From Lactobacillus intestinalis (GTDB lineage: Bacteria > Bacillota > Bacilli > Lactobacillales > Lactobacillaceae), in assembly GCF_024397795.1 (NCBI RefSeq), contig NZ_CP072983.1, positions 372,001 through 436,000 on the forward strand: a DNA stretch of 64,000 nucleotides, written 5' to 3'. A program made the translations under genes and the position numbers. The notes below the pieces were generated by a model. The model saw nothing but the letters and a program-made list of their open reading frames with translations. It did no database searches and had not been told where the DNA came from. Positions 62,482 through 64,000 of this stretch are shown here, in pieces; the stretch's first letter is position 1, and each line of letters opens with the position of its first letter.

Positions 62482-64000
62482 ATGAACAGTAAAATTTTAA
62501 AGATCCTAGAATTTGAACAAATTACTAATCGCTTGAGTTCTTTAGCAATTACTGCTCCTGCTAAAGAAAAAGCTGCCAATTTAAAGCCAAAAACAGATTT
62601 TGATAAAGTAGAAAAAAGCTTGAAGCAAACTTTAGCTTTGGCAAATTTATTGAGAATTAAAGGACAACTTCCTCTAACAGATTTTAAAGATGTAAAGCCA
62701 AGTACTAAGCGTTTAAGTGTCAAGGCAAACTTGAATGCACAAGAATTTGGTAATATTTTATTGATTTTAAGTCTAGCTAGTGAAATTAATGGCTTTTTGG
62801 AAGATTTAGATGAAGATATCGATTTATCGGCAATTGATGAAATTTTAGACAAATTGGTTGTTCCAGACACATTATTCAACCAATTAAAAAAGTCAGTTGA
62901 CTTTGATGGGGAAGTTCTTGATAGTGCTTCGAGTGCCTTAGCTAGAATTCGTCATGACATTAAAAGTAATGAAGAAGAAATCAAGAATAAGATGGATAGC
63001 TACACTAAAGGTAATAGCAGTAAATATCTGTCTGAACAAATTGTAACTATTCGTGACGATCGTTATGTTATTCCGGTTAAGCAAGAATATCGAGGTAAAT
63101 TTGGTGGAGTGGTTCACGATCAAAGTGCCAGTGGTCAAACTTTGTTTGTGGAACCTGAAGCAGTTTTGAATTTAAATAACCGTCAACAGAACTTGATGGC
63201 TCAAGAGCGACAAGAAATTCACAATATTTTAAAGCATTTGTCTTCAATGGCTCGTGAAGATATTGAAAATTTGAATGAAATTGCATTCTCCTTATCTGAG
63301 CTCGACTTTTTGCAAGCTAAGGCTAAACTTGCCAAGGAAATGAAAGCAACCGAACCCAGCTTAAACCATGATAATTCGCTTTATTTGCGTAAGGCACGCC
63401 ATCCGTTAATTGATCCTGAAAAAGTTGTGCCTAATGATATTTACTTGGGTGAAGAATTTGACACAATGTTAATTACTGGACCTAATACTGGTGGTAAGAC
63501 TATTACTTTAAAGACGGCTGGCTTGATTCAATTGATGGCTCAATCTGGCTTGTTTATTCCAGCTGAAGAAAATAGTAAGGTTGGAGTTTTCAAGCAGGTT
63601 TATGCCGATATCGGTGATGAACAATCAATTGAACAATCATTGAGTACTTTTTCTTCACATATTAATGACATTATTGCCATTATGAAAAACGTTAATGATC
63701 AAACCTTGGTTTTAATTGATGAGATTGGAGCCGGGACTGATCCAGAAGAAGGGGCTAGTTTGGCCATCAGTATTTTGGACTTTTTACGTAAAAAAGATGC
63801 CAAAATTATGGTTACTACGCACTATCCTGAATTGAAGCTTTATGGCTATAATCGAGAGCGAACCACGAATGCTTCGATGGAATTTGACTTAAAGACTTTG
63901 TCGCCAACTTATCGTTTGCAAATTGGAATTCCCGGCCATAGTAATGCTTTTGCAATTGCGCGTCGTTTAGGGATGCGTGAAGATGTAGTAAAAAATGCTC
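62482..64000 (+). CDS. mutS2: Endonuclease MutS2, N-terminal 506 residues (runs off the window)
   Basis: Open from ATG 62482 to the right edge without a stop, so it is a truncated view of a protein of about 785 residues. Starts MNSKILKILEFEQITNRL, with the core VRDDRYVIPVKQEYRGKFGGVVHDQSASGQTLFVEP-type region and ATPase motifs ITGPNTGGKTITLKT (Walker A), SSHINDIIAIM, LIDEIGAGTDPEEGASLA and TTHYPELK. The Smr nuclease domain lies outside. MutS2 acts in anti-recombination or ribosome rescue. Confidence 0.93.
   Translation, partial: MNSKILKILEFEQITNRLSSLAITAPAKEKAANLKPKTDFDKVEKSLKQTLALANLLRIKGQLPLTDFKDVKPSTKRLSVKANLNAQEFGNILLILSLASEINGFLEDLDEDIDLSAIDEILDKLVVPDTLFNQLKKSVDFDGEVLDSASSALARIRHDIKSNEEEIKNKMDSYTKGNSSKYLSEQIVTIRDDRYVIPVKQEYRGKFGGVVHDQSASGQTLFVEPEAVLNLNNRQQNLMAQERQEIHNILKHLSSMAREDIENLNEIAFSLSELDFLQAKAKLAKEMKATEPSLNHDNSLYLRKARHPLIDPEKVVPNDIYLGEEFDTMLITGPNTGGKTITLKTAGLIQLMAQSGLFIPAEENSKVGVFKQVYADIGDEQSIEQSLSTFSSHINDIIAIMKNVNDQTLVLIDEIGAGTDPEEGASLAISILDFLRKKDAKIMVTTHYPELKLYGYNRERTTNASMEFDLKTLSPTYRLQIGIPGHSNAFAIARRLGMREDVVKNA

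Overview
The window is a low-GC Firmicute chromosome segment. It is very probably a Lactobacillus of the acidophilus/delbrueckii group. Evidence: gene order (tsaB-rimI-tsaD, ABC-F, rex, scrR-scrB/scrA, groESL, mutS-mutL-ruvAB, yajC, zwf, dinB, nrnA, DEAD helicase, alaS, ireB-ruvX, mutS2), AT-rich codon use, TTG/GTG starts, a SLAP-domain surface protein and two helveticin-J-like proteins. The species cannot be fixed from the sequence alone.

Layout: 1-3175 is core (FolT folate S-component, tRNA t6A modification, RimI). 3253-9957 is an accessory block: an Rgg regulator, an unlisted divergent 17-aa hydrophobic peptide, a lactococcin-972-like bacteriocin with its dedicated membrane protein and ATPase, then a four-gene ABC transporter of unknown substrate. 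9988-12775 is core (ABC-F, Rex). 12776-14505 is a second Rgg cassette with a small anchored protein and a decayed liaF fragment, bracketed by two copies of the rex 3' end and terminator. 14613-15804 is a LytTR regulator with a LiaF-like protein. 15869-25029 is a bacteriocin island: helveticin-like protein 1, a secreted protein, an immunity protein, a complete peptide-pheromone/histidine kinase/LytTR regulator/C39-ABC exporter set, two short double-glycine peptides too small for ordinary ORF calling, a small membrane protein and a CPBP protease. 25122-28551 is a metal P-type ATPase/HMA/Dps-like/FNR-like operon with a perfect FNR-type box. An IS4-like remnant follows. 29282-33920 is the sucrose regulon with two ScrR operators. 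34007-35991 is luxS with a methionine-synthase-like gene behind a T-box. 36182-40322 is a second lactococcin-972-type membrane protein plus ATPase, with the ATPase split by a TnpB-only IS200/IS605-type element. 40429-42580 is groESL with CIRCE. 42632-46304 is a third Rgg cassette: divergent 36-aa peptide, helveticin-like protein 2 and a SLAP protein. 46442-64000 is essentially core repair, recombination and metabolism, ending inside mutS2.

Themes: (1) two of three Rgg genes have an unlisted hydrophobic peptide gene starting 13-17 nt away on the other strand, with its Shine-Dalgarno in the gap and a bacteriocin gene beside it, a plausible Rgg-peptide quorum-sensing architecture for lactococcin-972-like and helveticin-like products. 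(2) Three accessory segments are bracketed by duplicate copies of a terminator, two of them the terminator of the core gene they follow, suggesting a shared insertion or duplication route. (3) A TnpB element interrupts a bacteriocin-type exporter in a way that would restore the reading frame on clean removal.
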